The notes under the pieces were generated by a model. It was not told where the DNA came from. It made no database searches and saw only the letters and a program-made list of their open reading frames with translations. The position numbers were made by a program, and so were the translations under genes. Below, piece by piece: positions 1-7,986 of a stretch of DNA of 14,144 bases. Source of the stretch: JANOMH01 sp031422295 (lineage in GTDB: Bacteria > Pseudomonadota > Alphaproteobacteria > Rhodobacterales > Rhodobacteraceae); the NCBI GenBank assembly GCA_031422295.1, contig JANOQM010000059.1, positions 1 to 14,144 of the forward strand, in the 5' to 3' direction. Each line of letters starts with the position of its first letter. The first letter of the stretch is position 1.

Positions 1-1043
1 TCGGGCAGTTCGCTTGGCCACCAGACGTTGGCCGACAGATCAGCGCGGTAATAGGTTGCCGCCTTTTCCTTGTCCCATCCTGCAGGGTTGTAGTCATAGC
101 TTTTGAACATCTCTTTGCCTTCCAACAGCGCGACAGCGGCGCGGACACCTGCGGCACCCTGCGATGGGCTGTATTCGGCGGTGATGGATTCGTAGCCCTC
201 CGCGATCCATTGACCGAAGAACCCGTTGTTGCCTTCGCCCGAAATCGGCGGGATCGGCGCGCCAAAAGCCTTGAACACGTCAACACAGGCGCGGGTCATG
301 TCTGCGCCCGAAGACCAGATCCCATCGACGTTCGGGTCGGCAAGATACAGCGTCTCGCAAACCTTCTTGCCCGTATCATACTGCCAGGAACCGGGCTGTT
401 CGGCGATGATCTCGACGTTCGTGCCTTCCAAGGCTTGCAGAAGACCGTTGTAGCGGTTGATGTCTTCCGGGTGGCCTGACAGTCCGCGAATGACCCAGAT
501 CTTGCCGTCGTTGCCGACCTGGTCAACCAACCAGTCGCCCATGACCTTGCCGAAGTGTTCGGCTCCGCCCTGGATTTCGACGGTGAAGGCTGTGGACTCG
601 ATCCGACCTGTGTGCAGGATTACCGGAATGCCTGCGGCCACCGCCTTCTCAATGCTGGCATTTGCCGAGGTTGAGGTGACGGGTTGCACGATGATCGCAT
701 CCACGCCTTGGGCAATCAGGTCTTCGATATCGGCAACCTGCTTGGCCTGATCAAAGCCCGCGTCCAGAATGATCAGCTTTTCGATCCGGCTGTCTTTTGC
801 AGCGGCGGCCTCAGTCTCATGTGCCACCTGCACGGTCCAGGTGTTCGCGTTGACGCCAAAGTGGCTCATTCCGATGACCCATGGGCCATCTTTCTTGAAA
901 GTGCCAGCAGGCACAATTGTGGTGTCTTTGGTGCTGGGTGTCACGCCATCCATCAGGAACACATCCTGGGCCATCACTGGACTGGACAACGCCGCCGACA
1001 GGACCAGACCTGTCAAGGCATGCTTCAGAAAGTTGGAACGCAT
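1..1043 (-). CDS. Sugar-type ABC transporter periplasmic substrate-binding protein (C-terminus beyond window)
   Basis: The protein captures a sugar or sugar derivative in the periplasm for an ABC importer whose other genes should lie beyond the left edge. About 347 codons are visible and the reading frame is open to the edge. ATG at 1043 is preceded by a good GGAGG box. The first 25 residues form a signal peptide (Arg and Lys near the start, Leu/Ala core, PVMA before the mature QD). The mature chain has the Peripla_BP_4 (RbsB-like) pattern: a first beta strand PWVIGMSHFG, then DIEDLIAQGVDAIIVQPV at about residue 110, AAGIPVILH, and GEGNNGFFGQWI near residue 275. The assignment to this class is firm, but the ligand cannot be read from sequence. 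The gene is divergent from an SGNH esterase and a ROK regulator, which fits carbohydrate uptake. Confidence 0.9.
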   Translation of the reverse strand, partial: MRSNFLKHALTGLVLSAALSSPVMAQDVFLMDGVTPSTKDTTIVPAGTFKKDGPWVIGMSHFGVNANTWTVQVAHETEAAAAKDSRIEKLIILDAGFDQAKQVADIEDLIAQGVDAIIVQPVTSTSANASIEKAVAAGIPVILHTGRIESTAFTVEIQGGAEHFGKVMGDWLVDQVGNDGKIWVIRGLSGHPEDINRYNGLLQALEGTNVEIIAEQPGSWQYDTGKKVCETLYLADPNVDGIWSSGADMTRACVDVFKAFGAPIPPISGEGNNGFFGQWIAEGYESITAEYSPSQGAAGVRAAVALLEGKEMFKSYDYNPAGWDKEKAATYYRADLSANVWWPSELP

Positions 1044-1235
1044 TTTCTTCCTCCGTTGCTGGCCCTGTGCGGCGCACTGGCCCTGTTGGTTTCGTCATCC
1101 GGTTGGCCCGGCGGCAAGTGCAGAGCAAAGCCTATCCGTCAGGCAACACCGCCTGTTCCGATGCATTCATCGGTACGAAAAAGGAATCCCCCCATCACTG
1201 CAGACCGCGCTCGTCTCCTCCGGCCGAGGTCCGCA

Positions 1236-1254
1236 TTCTGCATCAAAAGCAGAA
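1236..1254. promoter_or_regulatory. Inverted repeat TTCTGC-N7-GCAGAA, candidate operator
   Basis: There is a perfect 6-bp inverted repeat (1236-1241 and 1249-1254) with a 7-bp spacer in the divergent intergenic region. It overlaps the possible -10 of the minus-strand operon. The ROK regulator encoded at 2053 is the natural candidate to bind, but that is inference from neighbourhood. Confidence 0.35.
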
Positions 1255-1271
1255 GGTGCATGTTTCGTCAA
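1242..1271 (-). promoter_or_regulatory. Possible sigma70-type promoter for the sugar-binding-protein operon
   Basis: On the minus strand, TTGACG (1271-1266) is followed after 18 bp by TTTGAT (1247-1242), matching the -35 well and the -10 at 4 of 6. The predicted 5' leader to the ATG at 1043 would be close to 190 nt, which is long. The -10 falls in the spacer of the 1236-1254 palindrome, so a bound regulator there would occlude it. This rests on pattern matching only. Confidence 0.3.
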
Positions 1272-1275
1272 CACT

Positions 1276-1294
1276 TATTCAGAGTGAATGAATA
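1276..1294. promoter_or_regulatory. Inverted repeat TATTCA-N7-TGAATA, candidate ROK operator
   Basis: There is a perfect 6-bp inverted repeat (1276-1281 and 1289-1294). Nested in it is a second one, ATTCA-gag-TGAAT (1277-1289). It is A+T-rich in an otherwise GC-rich region, as operators of ROK/NagC-type regulators usually are. It lies just upstream of the possible -35 at 1271-1266. The remaining part of the 1044-1371 intergenic region shows no gene, and I find no convincing plus-strand promoter in it. Confidence 0.4.
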
Positions 1295-1371
1295 TGTAGA
1301 TTGCTTGCTATCAGCCTTGTTTTACGGCTAGTTTGCAATTGTGCCCCTCGTTGTGGATAAGGAATGCGCGC

Positions 1372-2016
1372 ATGCGGACAGTTCTGTGTTTTGGCGACTC
1401 CAACACTCATGGGCAAATTCCGGGGCGTGGCCCGCTGGATCGTTTCGGGCGGGATGCGCGCTGGCCAGGCGTCATGGCCGCAGCCCTTGGTCCCGGATGG
1501 TACGTCATCGAAGAGGGGCTTAGCGGGCGCACCACTGTGCGAGACGACCCGATCGAGGGCGAGCACAAGAACGGCCGCCGCTACCTGACACCCTGCCTGC
1601 AAAGCCACGCGCCGATTGACGTCATCATCCTGATGCTGGGTACGAATGACCTGAAACGCCGGTTTTTCCAGACTGCGCCCGAGGTTGCCATGGGCATCGG
1701 CTGTCTGATCTACGACATCAAGGAGTTGTCTCCGGGGCCAGGCGGGCATGTGCCCGAAATCCTTGTGGTTTCTCCGCCGCCGATGCTCAACGACCTGCAC
1801 GAATGGTCGGGCGTGTTCGAGGGCGCGCCTGAGATTTCGCGCAGGCTGGCGCTGGAGTTTGAGATTCAGGCCGACAGCAAGGAGGTGCATTTTTTCGACG
1901 CGGCCTCTGTCTGCGCATGTGATCCGGCGGATGGGTTTCACTTGTCGAAACAGGCGCATAACGACCTTGGGCTTGCGCTTGCTGCTGAAGTGGCGGCCAT
2001 CGGATGGGCCGAATGA
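1372..2016 (+). CDS. SGNH/GDSL-family hydrolase (MsAcT-like esterase/acyltransferase)
   Basis: A 214-residue serine esterase that probably removes acetyl or other acyl groups. All SGNH blocks are visible: block I FGDSNTHG with nucleophile Ser10, block II around EEGLSGRTT (Gly49/Gly52), block III LGTND (Gly90, Asn92), and block V DGFH with Asp187 and His190 completing the triad. The order and spacing, including RW-GV near residue 30 and VVSPPP near 132, closely resemble the mycobacterial acyltransferase MsAcT and rhizobial arylesterases. ATG at 1372 was chosen because AAGGA sits about 9 nt upstream and the frame begins directly with the strand carrying block I. An in-frame TTG at 1333 adds residues with no family match. 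There is no signal peptide, so it is cytoplasmic. It lies 36 bp before the ROK gene, probably in the same transcript, and opposite the sugar-binding protein. Deacylation of an imported sugar is a reasonable but unproven role. Confidence 0.88.
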   Translation: MRTVLCFGDSNTHGQIPGRGPLDRFGRDARWPGVMAAALGPGWYVIEEGLSGRTTVRDDPIEGEHKNGRRYLTPCLQSHAPIDVIILMLGTNDLKRRFFQTAPEVAMGIGCLIYDIKELSPGPGGHVPEILVVSPPPMLNDLHEWSGVFEGAPEISRRLALEFEIQADSKEVHFFDAASVCACDPADGFHLSKQAHNDLGLALAAEVAAIGWAE

Positions 2017-2052
2017 TGCGTTTGCCCGCTTCCCAGACAGGATATGCCCTGA

Positions 2053-3135
2053 ATGCCTGACATGCGCTTTGCCCCTCCGAACCCGATCCGCATTGCCGAC
2101 CGCGCGGCAGGCCTGAACGCGGTCTCTGTGCGCAGCTACAATGAACGGTTGGTGCTTTCGATGCTGCTGCAGCACGGCAGCACAACACGCTTTGACATTG
2201 GCGAAAAGACCGGCCTGTCGGCGCAGACCATCTCGGTCATCGTGCGGTCGCTGGAACAGGAAGGGCTGGTCACACGCGGCGAGGCGCAACGTGGTCGCAT
2301 GGGCCCTCCGACCATTCCGATGGGCCTGAACCCTGAGGGGGCCTATTCCATCGGCATCAGCATCGGCTTTCGCACCACAGATATCGTGCTGATCGACTTT
2401 GTCGGCGGGGTGATCGACAGCGCCACCTTACGCCACGCAGCCCCCGGTGCAGACCACGTGCATCCCAACCTTTACGCAACAGTTGGGGCCCTTTTGGCCA
2501 AGATCAGCAAGGCCAAACGGCGGCGCATTGCTGGCATCGGTCTGGCCCTGCCCGAAGGCTTTGGCGACACCCACGAACTGACCGCCTTCAAAGACAAGGC
2601 CGAGGCTGATTTCGGGTTGGAGGTTTTTGTCCAGAACGATGTCACCGCCGCCGCTAACGGCGAAAGCCTGTTCGGCATCGCACGCGATCTGGACAACTAT
2701 CTGTTCTTTTACATCGGCGCGATGGTTCATGCGAGGCTGGTCCTTAACCACCAGATCCACCGCAGTGGCAGCAACACCGCTTATGATGTGGGCCTCTTGC
2801 ATTTTGAACGGGCGCTTGGGTCGAATGGTGTGTCGACCGAAGACCTGTGGCGCCGGTCCGAAGGTTCGCCGCAATATGCGTCGGCGGTTGAGACGTGGAA
2901 GGCAGATTGTGTCGCCCTTCTGGTGGCCAAGGTGCGCGAGGCGCGGCAGTTTGTCGATGTCGGTACCGTAGTTCTGTCGTCCTACGCCCCGCGCCATCTG
3001 TGTCAGCAGATTTGCGACGAATTGGCCGGGAATGAAGCGGGCCTGAAGGCTTTGGTGGGCAGTATCCACCACTCGCCCAAGGCTGTGGGGGCCGCCAGCC
3101 TGCCCTATGCGTCGCGCTTTACCGTCGCTGCATAG
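2053..3135 (+). CDS. ROK-family transcriptional regulator with degenerate sugar-kinase domain
   Basis: A 360-residue regulator. Residues about 28-80 form a winged helix-turn-helix (YNERLVLSMLLQ, then GLSAQTISVIVRSLEQEGLV). The remainder is a ROK fold: GIGLALPEGF at 161-170 corresponds to the conserved GxGxPG-type loop, and QNDVTAAANGES at 194-205 to the DxNAAAxGE motif. The next ROK loop, normally GTGIGxG, reads IGAMVHARL here, and the Cys-rich zinc site is absent after residue 240, so sugar phosphorylation is not expected. It probably represses or activates the divergent sugar-uptake operon in response to a sugar. AGGA lies about 10 nt before the ATG at 2053, and another in-frame ATG is at 2062. 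The gene ends 30 bp from the convergent ABC ATPase gene, with no obvious terminator between. Confidence 0.85.
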   Translation: MPDMRFAPPNPIRIADRAAGLNAVSVRSYNERLVLSMLLQHGSTTRFDIGEKTGLSAQTISVIVRSLEQEGLVTRGEAQRGRMGPPTIPMGLNPEGAYSIGISIGFRTTDIVLIDFVGGVIDSATLRHAAPGADHVHPNLYATVGALLAKISKAKRRRIAGIGLALPEGFGDTHELTAFKDKAEADFGLEVFVQNDVTAAANGESLFGIARDLDNYLFFYIGAMVHARLVLNHQIHRSGSNTAYDVGLLHFERALGSNGVSTEDLWRRSEGSPQYASAVETWKADCVALLVAKVREARQFVDVGTVVLSSYAPRHLCQQICDELAGNEAGLKALVGSIHHSPKAVGAASLPYASRFTVAA

Positions 3136-3165
3136 TGGGAAAGGCCGGGCCATACGCATCGGAAG

Positions 3166-3939
3166 CTACCCTTGGCTGAAGCGCGAAATGAACTGGTCGA
3201 AACGTTGGTTGAAGCCGCCGCCGAACAGCGCCTTTGGCGGACCTTCGGCCGCGACAACACCCCCATCCAGAAAAACCACCCGGCTTGAGACGTCCCGCGC
3301 GAACGCCATCTCATGCGTGACGATCAGCATGGTGCGCCCCTCGGACGCAAGATCTCGCATGACCTTCAGCACCTCGCCCACCAACTCGGGGTCCAAGGCC
3401 GAGGTCGGCTCATCGAACAACAGAACGCGCGGCTTCATCATCAGCGCCCGCGCGATGGCCGCGCGCTGCTGCTGGCCGCCCGAAAGCTGGGCAGGATAAG
3501 CGTCGGCGCGGGCGGTCAGCCCTACGCGATCCAGCAGTGCCATCGCCTCGGACTGCACCTCGGCGCGTTTGCGGCGCTGGACGTGAATTGGTGCCTCCAT
3601 CAGGTTTTCCAGAACCGTCTTATGGCTCCACAGGCAGAAGTTCTGGAACACCATCGCCACTTGCGCGCGCAGACGGTCGACTTGCCGACGGTCCGCAGCG
3701 CCCTTGCCGCCCTCCCGCAACCGGACCTCTTCGCCTAACAGGTGAAGCCGCCCCGACGTCGGCAACTCCAGCAGGTTCAGACAGCGTAGGAACGTGGATT
3801 TCCCCGAACCGGATGCGCCAAGGATCGACACAACCTCGCCATCCCGAGCCTGAAAGTCGATGCCCTTCAGCACGTCAACCGTACCAAAGCATTTGCTCAG
3901 GGCCTCGGTTACGATGACGGGTTGTGTTTCGGTTTTCAT
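3166..3939 (-). CDS. Polar amino acid/opine-type ABC transporter ATP-binding protein (HisP/GlnQ/OccP class)
   Basis: The ATPase energises uptake by the two permeases encoded just upstream. Its 257 residues carry every ABC element: Walker A GASGSGKST at 41-49, Q-loop Gln99, signature LSGGQ at 152-156, Walker B VLLFDEP at 172-178, SALD D-loop and H-loop His209. The insert around residues 70-90 (LLGEEV...RRQVDRLR) before the Q-loop is typical of histidine/octopine-type ATPases. The start at 3939 lies 10 bp after the permease stop, with TGAGG overlapping that stop as ribosome binding site. It is the last gene of the seven-gene minus-strand operon. Confidence 0.93.
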   Translation of the reverse strand: MKTETQPVIVTEALSKCFGTVDVLKGIDFQARDGEVVSILGASGSGKSTFLRCLNLLELPTSGRLHLLGEEVRLREGGKGAADRRQVDRLRAQVAMVFQNFCLWSHKTVLENLMEAPIHVQRRKRAEVQSEAMALLDRVGLTARADAYPAQLSGGQQQRAAIARALMMKPRVLLFDEPTSALDPELVGEVLKVMRDLASEGRTMLIVTHEMAFARDVSSRVVFLDGGVVAAEGPPKALFGGGFNQRFDQFISRFSQG

Positions 3940-3949
3940 TACTGTGGCC

Positions 3950-4642
3950 TCAGTTTCGACGATGGGTCAGGTGCGCGTTCAAGCGACGCTCGGCCAGACC
4001 AATGACAAGGGTTAGAAGAAAGGCCATCGCCAGATAGATCGCCCCGGCGGCCACAAAGATTTCGACGACGCGGTAGGTTGAGGCGATCAGCTTGTGCGCA
4101 ATGCCGGTTATTTCGGTCAGGGTGATAATCGACGTCAGCGATGTAGCCTTGACCATAAGGATAGCCTCGCTGCCATAGATCGGAAGGCCATGGCGCAGGG
4201 CGATCGGCCACACGATGCGGCGGCGCAGCAACAACCCTGACATGCCGCAGGCGCGCGCCGCCTCAACCTCGCCCAGTGGCACAGCGGCCAAAGCGCCCCG
4301 GATGATTTCGGCGCTGTAGGCCGATGTGTTCAGCGCCAGCGCCAGCACTGCGCACCAATAGGGTTCGCGCAATATCGGCCATAGGGCAGACTCGCGGACT
4401 GCAGGGATCTGTCCCAACCCGTAATAAATGAAGAAAATCTGCACCAGCAGCGGCGTGCCCCGAAACAGGTCGATGTATGCCACAGCGATCCACCGCAGGG
4501 GCGCCACCCCGCTGACCATTGCCGCTTGCGCCATCACCGCCAGCACCAGTCCGGCTGTCAGAGACAGTGCGGCCAGTTGCAGTGCCAACGGCACGCCGGA
4601 CAGCAGTTGCAAAGTCGTGTCCAGAAGAAAGGGCCAATCCAT
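3950..4642 (-). CDS. Polar amino acid/opine-type ABC permease (HisM/OccM-like)
   Basis: An inner-membrane permease subunit of 230 residues with about five hydrophobic segments and the HisM/HisQ features: FRGTPLLVQIFFIYYGLG in the middle and the EAA loop EAARACGMSGLLLRRRIVWP, which contacts the ATPase. Start MDWPF at 4642 was chosen because it lies one base after the TAG of the preceding permease (translational coupling) and has TGGAG upstream. A TTG at 4687 would overlap that gene and add 15 unsupported residues. It pairs with the 4644-5357 product. Confidence 0.9.
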   Translation of the reverse strand: MDWPFLLDTTLQLLSGVPLALQLAALSLTAGLVLAVMAQAAMVSGVAPLRWIAVAYIDLFRGTPLLVQIFFIYYGLGQIPAVRESALWPILREPYWCAVLALALNTSAYSAEIIRGALAAVPLGEVEAARACGMSGLLLRRRIVWPIALRHGLPIYGSEAILMVKATSLTSIITLTEITGIAHKLIASTYRVVEIFVAAGAIYLAMAFLLTLVIGLAERRLNAHLTHRRN

Positions 4643-4643
4643 G

Positions 4644-5357
4644 CTAACGGCTCCACGGTCGGGCAAGACGGTGTTCGACCCTGGCAAAGGCCAGACCCGT
4701 CACCTTGCCGATGACCAGAAACATCAGCGCCGCCACTCCGTAAAACAGCAGCGGTTGGCGGGTTGATCCGGCGGCGATGCCCGCTTGTCGCAACAGCTCG
4801 GTCAGCCCGATGACCGACAAAAGCGACGTTTCCTTCAGCACCGACTGCCAGATATTGCCAAGCGCCGGCAGCGCAAATCGCAAGGCTTGCGGTGCCACAA
4901 TCCGGCGTAGGCGCAGGAATGGCGGCATACCGCAGGCGGCTGCGGCCTCAAGCTGTCCACGTTCCAGCCGCATGAAGCCCGCGCGGAAGGCCTCGGTCTG
5001 GTAGGCCCCCGACACGATGCCGATGGCAAGCACACCGATCACGAAGGAAGGTAGCGAAAAAAACCCCGGAAACCCGCCAAGGTTCATCAGATGCGTCAGC
5101 GCGATGCTGCCGCCAAAGTAGAACAGATAGACCACAAGAATTTCCGGAACGCCCCGGAATACCGTGGTGTAGATTTGCCCTGCCAACCGAAGCGCCGCAT
5201 GTCGCGACAGTTTCAGCGCCGCGCCGCAGACGCCGAAACCGGAACCAAGCGTAAACCCGCAGACCGCCGCCGCAAGTGTGATGCCGGTGGCGCGCAGCAA
5301 TGGTTGGCCCCACCCCTCGGGTCCAAAGCTCAAAAGTTCGAACGGTAAACCCGTCAT
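4644..5357 (-). CDS. Polar amino acid/opine-type ABC permease (HisQ/OccQ-like)
   Basis: A 237-residue inner-membrane permease with hydrophobic segments near residues 20-45, 60-85, 100-125 and 195-220. It has the characteristic FRGVPEILVVYLFYFGG stretch and the EAA loop EAAAACGMPPFLRLRRIV. The start ATG overlaps the stop of the upstream DAO-type oxidoreductase gene by 4 bp (ATGA at 5357-5354), so the transporter is translationally coupled to the oxidase subunits. This argues that they handle the same compound. Confidence 0.91.
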   Translation of the reverse strand: MTGLPFELLSFGPEGWGQPLLRATGITLAAAVCGFTLGSGFGVCGAALKLSRHAALRLAGQIYTTVFRGVPEILVVYLFYFGGSIALTHLMNLGGFPGFFSLPSFVIGVLAIGIVSGAYQTEAFRAGFMRLERGQLEAAAACGMPPFLRLRRIVAPQALRFALPALGNIWQSVLKETSLLSVIGLTELLRQAGIAAGSTRQPLLFYGVAALMFLVIGKVTGLAFARVEHRLARPWSR

Positions 5358-6496
5358 GCCGCAGCCCTCGCGGTAAACCGCCCAACGGCAAAGGGTGCCA
5401 GCATCGGCTCGGCCTTGCCGGTCATCAGTGCGCGGGCGACAACCTCACCCACAGCAGGGGCAAGCTGGAATCCGTGACCGCAAAAGCCAAAGACATGCCA
5501 GAGGTCGGGGTGTGCAGTACTGGGGCCGATATAGGGGATGCCATCTGGCGTCTTGCCCTCAAGCCCCGTCCATGTGCGCAGAATTGAAATTGATGCCAAT
5601 GCCGGAAACGCCTCGATCGTCGCGGCGGCACTGGCCATCATCCGGTCCATCACCGTAAACGACGTGCTGTCTTGCAGGCAGGCTTTACCAGCGATCCCGC
5701 CGCCGATCACCAAAGACCCGGCAGCGCTTTGCTTGAACGACAAGGGCCGGTCGATGCCGATCACCACGGGCGTGACAAAGGGTTGGACCCGCGAGGTCAC
5801 CATCATCGACAGGGCCAACACGTCCAGCGGCAACACCTCTCCGACCATTGCGGCCACTTCCGCGCCCCAAGCCCCTGCGCAATTGATCACCTGCAAAGCG
5901 GTGAACTGGCCCTGCTCCGTATCAATCCGCCACCGGCCATCGGCCATGCGCGCCAGACCCTGCAACGCGCAGTGTTCAATGATCTGCGCGCCCGCAACCG
6001 CCGTAGCATCGCGAAAGGCGCTGGCGCTGGCCGCCGGGTTGGCGTGGCCATCTCCTTGTGACACCAGGCCGCCCAAGGCGCGATCCGACACCCCCGGCAA
6101 AAGGGTCCGGATGGTTGGCGCGTCAACCAGCACCTCGTTGTGAAATCCCAAACGGCGCATTTCGTCGGCGCGAGCCTGACACCAAGCCCATTCCGCCGCA
6201 TCCATCGCCACGGCAATCTGCCCTGTGCCAAGCTGCACCTCGCACCCACTCGCAGCGTCCCCCACTTGCGATGGAAGATCTGCCCAAAGCTCCATCGCGC
6301 GGCGCGACAAGGAATATTCGCGCATATCGCGCAGCAAAAGCCGCAGGCCCCCGGCATTTACGCCAGATGCCTGCCGCCCGGCGATGCCCTTGTCGATCAC
6401 CACCACCCGACGCCCGGCCCTTGCCAAATGCAAGGCAATGGCACATCCCTGCAGACCGCCGCCGATGATAAGCACATCACAGGAACGGTCAGACAT
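5354..6496 (-). CDS. FAD-dependent DAO-family oxidoreductase, beta subunit of an opine/hydroxyproline-type oxidase
   Basis: A 380-residue flavoprotein that probably holds the catalytic FAD and oxidises a C-N bond of an amino acid derivative. The N-terminus has the dinucleotide-binding motif IIGGGLQGCAIA (glycines 12-14 and 17) with VVVID at the end of the second strand. The C-terminal third has the DAO signature RTWTGLEGKTPDGIPYIGP and the FAD-contacting GFCGHGFQLAPAVG. These features match OoxB (octopine oxidase), HcnC and the D-hydroxyproline dehydrogenase beta subunit. The start overlaps the alpha-subunit stop by 8 bp (ATGTCTGA), and the end overlaps the permease start by 4 bp. There is no signal peptide, so the reaction is cytoplasmic or on the inner membrane face. 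Substrate is not readable. Confidence 0.87.
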   Translation of the reverse strand: MSDRSCDVLIIGGGLQGCAIALHLARAGRRVVVIDKGIAGRQASGVNAGGLRLLLRDMREYSLSRRAMELWADLPSQVGDAASGCEVQLGTGQIAVAMDAAEWAWCQARADEMRRLGFHNEVLVDAPTIRTLLPGVSDRALGGLVSQGDGHANPAASASAFRDATAVAGAQIIEHCALQGLARMADGRWRIDTEQGQFTALQVINCAGAWGAEVAAMVGEVLPLDVLALSMMVTSRVQPFVTPVVIGIDRPLSFKQSAAGSLVIGGGIAGKACLQDSTSFTVMDRMMASAAATIEAFPALASISILRTWTGLEGKTPDGIPYIGPSTAHPDLWHVFGFCGHGFQLAPAVGEVVARALMTGKAEPMLAPFAVGRFTARAAA

Positions 6497-7979
6497 CGGT
6501 CGACCTCACAGCTACCGCCACCTGCGGTTTGTCCTCTAACGAAACAACTTCGGCCAGTCGCGGATCAACGCCTGCAAGGGCCGCAAGCGCCTGCAAGGGC
6601 AGCGGTCGAACGGGTGGGCGGGCCCGGAACGGCACAGGCTTTGCCCCGCTTTCCGCCGCGATCATACGCGCCAGCGTTATGGCGCAGTTGCGGCCCTGAC
6701 ACGGCCCCATGCCGCAGCGCGTCAGGCCGCGGACATGGTTGATGTCAGTTGCCCCCGCACGCAGCAGCTCTTGTAGCGCGGTTGCGGGAATGTCCTCGCA
6801 ACGGCAAACCGTGGTGGAACCGGTTGGCAAATCAGCAGACAGACCCGGCGGAAAGGCGGCCTCCAAAAAGAGTCGCGGCACCAGACTTTGCCGGACCTTG
6901 GCCAAGGTCTGCGGCCCACTGCCTTTGGCATCAAGAAGAACCGCCGCCACATGGCGACCGTGGGCAATCGCGGCATCTGCGCCACCAATACACCGCGCGT
7001 CGCCCGAGATCAGGATACGGCATGGCCCACCGGTCAGGGATGCACCGTCCTCGAGAACCGCCGAACCATCTTCCGTTGTCGCAGGTTGCCACGCCTGCAA
7101 GGCGTCATTCCAGCCGATCCGCAGTCCGGCCCCCTGCGCAAGGTCGATGGACGGGACAATGCCGTCATGGACGATCAGCAAGTCACAGGCCACATGGCGT
7201 ACACGGTCGCCCTGCCAAACACGCACGCCCTCTACCAGCTCTTGACCCAAAGCCTCGATTCCCGTCACCCCGCTGCGAACGGGAATGCGGGCCAGGCGCA
7301 GCCGTGCAAGCCAGCCTAAGCCCTTTGCAACAGGCCCAAGTGCTGCGAAGCGCAGGCGCGGCAGGGCCGCCAATTGGTCACGCAAATGATCTGTGCGGGC
7401 AAGCAGAACCGGGCGAACGCCCAGCCTGCGCAGCTGTTCGGCCAACAGCAAAATCAGGGGCCCGGTTCCCGCAAGAACGACGCGGCCGTCGGGTTTCATG
7501 CGCCCGGCCTTCAAAAGTGTCTGTGCCGCACCCGCCGTCATGACCCCCGGCAGCGTCCAGCCGGGAAATGGCACAGGCCGTTCCATCGCGCCATTTGCCA
7601 GCACAACATGATCTGCCCGCAAGTATCCTGCCCGGTTGCCCTGCAGCCAGCCAATGGTCCCGTCCCGGCGCACTTCCCAGATCGTGTGGCGGGGGCGGAA
7701 ATCAATTCCAGGCGTCTCACGAAACGCCCGGATCACGGCCTCACCGGCAGCATAGGTCGGGCCCAAAGCGTTCATAAGTTCCAAGGTTTCGCATCCGGCG
7801 GCAAGGTTTGCTTCTAGACCACGAAAGATTTGCCCACCCGGCAGCGCCTGCATGTCCAGCACAATGACCTTGCGGCCTGCCTGCGCCAGCGCAATCGAGG
7901 CTGACATCCCGGCAGGTCCAGCTCCGACGATGATCACGTCGGCATCGGTCGGCAGACTGGCTGAAAGGGGTAACTGCAT
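6489..7979 (-). CDS. FAD and [2Fe-2S] oxidoreductase alpha subunit (OoxA/HcnB-like)
   Basis: A 496-residue electron-transfer flavoprotein, partner of the DAO-type beta subunit. FAD motif VIIVGAGPAGMSA lies at about 16-28. The family hallmark NGAMERPVPFPGWTLPGVM follows at about 130-148, with a second GxGP dinucleotide motif near 170. The C-terminus holds a BFD-like cysteine set, C392-x-C394 (CRCEDI) and C422, C427, C432 in CGMGPCQGRNC, expected to bind an iron-sulfur cluster. This architecture is that of octopine/nopaline oxidase subunit A and the D-hydroxyproline dehydrogenase alpha subunit. Start MQLPLS at 7979 has GAGGTG upstream and lies 7 bp after the stop of the [2Fe-2S] gene. An ATG at 8018 would overlap that gene by 32 bp. 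Confidence 0.87.
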   Translation of the reverse strand: MQLPLSASLPTDADVIIVGAGPAGMSASIALAQAGRKVIVLDMQALPGGQIFRGLEANLAAGCETLELMNALGPTYAAGEAVIRAFRETPGIDFRPRHTIWEVRRDGTIGWLQGNRAGYLRADHVVLANGAMERPVPFPGWTLPGVMTAGAAQTLLKAGRMKPDGRVVLAGTGPLILLLAEQLRRLGVRPVLLARTDHLRDQLAALPRLRFAALGPVAKGLGWLARLRLARIPVRSGVTGIEALGQELVEGVRVWQGDRVRHVACDLLIVHDGIVPSIDLAQGAGLRIGWNDALQAWQPATTEDGSAVLEDGASLTGGPCRILISGDARCIGGADAAIAHGRHVAAVLLDAKGSGPQTLAKVRQSLVPRLFLEAAFPPGLSADLPTGSTTVCRCEDIPATALQELLRAGATDINHVRGLTRCGMGPCQGRNCAITLARMIAAESGAKPVPFRARPPVRPLPLQALAALAGVDPRLAEVVSLEDKPQVAVAVRSTDV

Positions 7980-7986
7980 TTTCACC

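Noticed and set aside
684..1331. Plus-strand frame across the sugar-binding-protein N-terminus and intergenic region
   Set aside because: It is antisense to a signal peptide and periplasmic-binding core, and the part in the intergenic region has no coding character.
1279..2289. Minus-strand frame of 336 codons opposite the esterase and regulator genes
   Set aside because: It covers two genes with complete catalytic and DNA-binding motifs on the other strand, and has no family features itself.
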